Source of the DNA: CAIVND01 sp035532075 | Lineage (GTDB): Bacteria > Actinomycetota > Acidimicrobiia > Acidimicrobiales > Bog-793 | Assembly: GCA_035532075.1 (NCBI GenBank) | Contig: DATKRV010000083.1 | Span: 1-5,199, forward strand | Direction: 5' to 3' | DNA: 5,199 nucleotides | Part shown: one piece after another, positions 4,966-5,199 of the stretch | Position numbering within the stretch: the stretch's first letter is position 1 | How the letters are laid out: the number at the start of each line of letters is the position of its first letter | The notes under the pieces: model-generated | Seen by the model: only the letters and a program-made list of their open reading frames with translations | Database searches by the model: none | Told to the model about the DNA's origin: nothing | Position numbers and translations under genes: made by a program

Positions 4966-5199
4966 GTGACGCTGGCCAGCAGGTCCCAGTTGGGCTTGCC
5001 GGCGTAGAGCAGTGAGCGGATCCGGTAGTTGCGGAACGACGTGAACCCGAATGCGGCGCGCTTGACCCGCTTGATGAGGTTGTTGACCGCCTCGGTGGGT
5101 CCGTTTGAGACATGGGCACGGTGCCAGGCGGCGATCTGGTGCTTCCAGCGCAGCAGCGTTCGTCCGAGAGAGCGTGCCTCGATCGGATAGTCCTTGTCC
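4956..5199 (-). CDS. ISL3-family transposase, C-terminal 80 residues (5' part beyond right edge)
   Basis: On the minus strand the frame from 5198 down to the TGA at 4958-4956 is open across all 80 codons and enters from beyond the edge, so it is the 3' end of a longer gene. The peptide contains HVSNGPTEAVNNLIKRVKR (29-47), AFGFTSFRNYRIRSLLYAGK (49-68) and PNWDLLASVTPR (69-80). The NG.TE..NN.IK..KR.A.GF..F..YR.R block is the hallmark of the DDE domain end in ISL3 transposases. The Glu of PTEAVNN is expected to be the last catalytic acid, which binds metal for cutting and joining the element's ends. Full-length family members have roughly 400 residues or more. No frameshift or stop is seen here, so this end looks intact. 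A frame in another phase over 4910-5119 is a shadow of this gene. Confidence 0.9.
   Translation of the reverse strand, partial: DKDYPIEARSLGRTLLRWKHQIAAWHRAHVSNGPTEAVNNLIKRVKRAAFGFTSFRNYRIRSLLYAGKPNWDLLASVTPR

Larger units (their letters stand above)
4942..5199 (-). mobile_element. ISL3-family insertion sequence, transposase 3'-end side (partial; rest beyond right edge)
   Basis: The element is recognised from its transposase C terminus. Its outer end is placed at GGGCTCTTCGG (4942-4952), about 14 bases beyond the transposase stop. That agrees with the GG.TCTT-type terminal inverted repeats I recall for ISL3 elements. The boundary could be one base further in (4943). ISL3 elements usually make 8-bp target duplications. 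The candidate left copy is AAGTTGAC (4934-4941), which cannot be confirmed because the other end is outside the window. Insertion is just downstream of the membrane protein gene and does not visibly break it. Confidence 0.75.

Noticed and set aside
4786..5007. Plus-strand frame crossing the membrane gene end and the insertion sequence, reading the 18-bp repeat as ISKLRF/ISKLRS
   Set aside because: It is out of frame with both real genes and crosses the element's boundary. The repeated residues come from the DNA tandem repeat.
4910..5119. Minus-strand frame of 69 codons over the insertion sequence
   Set aside because: It is a shifted phase of the transposase. The frame ending at 4956 shows the ISL3 C-terminal motifs instead.

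Overview
The window looks like part of a bacterial surface-polysaccharide or glycoconjugate locus. Its right edge carries a transposable element. GC is moderate to fairly high, two genes use GTG starts, genes overlap by 4 to 8 bases, and the transposase resembles those common in actinobacteria. An actinobacterium or similar GC-rich Gram-positive is therefore the best guess, but no marker gene fixes the taxon.

Layout. On the minus strand, bases 300 to 1 hold the first 100 codons of a DUF2142-like polytopic membrane protein that runs off the left edge. A divergent gap of about 220 bases follows. Then three plus-strand genes form a compact operon (520-2952): a LegB-type NAD-dependent NDP-hexosamine 4,6-dehydratase, a short sugar-1-phosphate nucleotidyltransferase, and a DPM1-like family 2 glycosyltransferase. 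They are joined by a 4-base ATGA overlap and an apparent 8-base overlap. After about 377 bases without a convincing gene comes a 513-residue plus-strand membrane protein of unknown function (3330-4871) with a GT-C-like acidic motif after its first membrane helix. Its stop codon lies in an 18-bp perfect tandem repeat. From about 4942 to the right edge, on the minus strand, lies one end of an ISL3-family insertion sequence with the last 80 residues of its transposase.

How the genes may work together (inference): the nucleotidyltransferase activates a sugar phosphate and the dehydratase makes a 4-keto-6-deoxy NDP-sugar. The DPM1-like enzyme loads a sugar onto a polyprenyl phosphate at the cytoplasmic face. 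The two flanking multi-spanning proteins, each with an acidic pair just after helix 1, could use such lipid-linked sugars on the outer face. The aminotransferase and synthase expected for a complete legionaminic-acid pathway are not in the window, so the final sugar is unknown. I found no CRISPR array, tRNA, rRNA or defence system.
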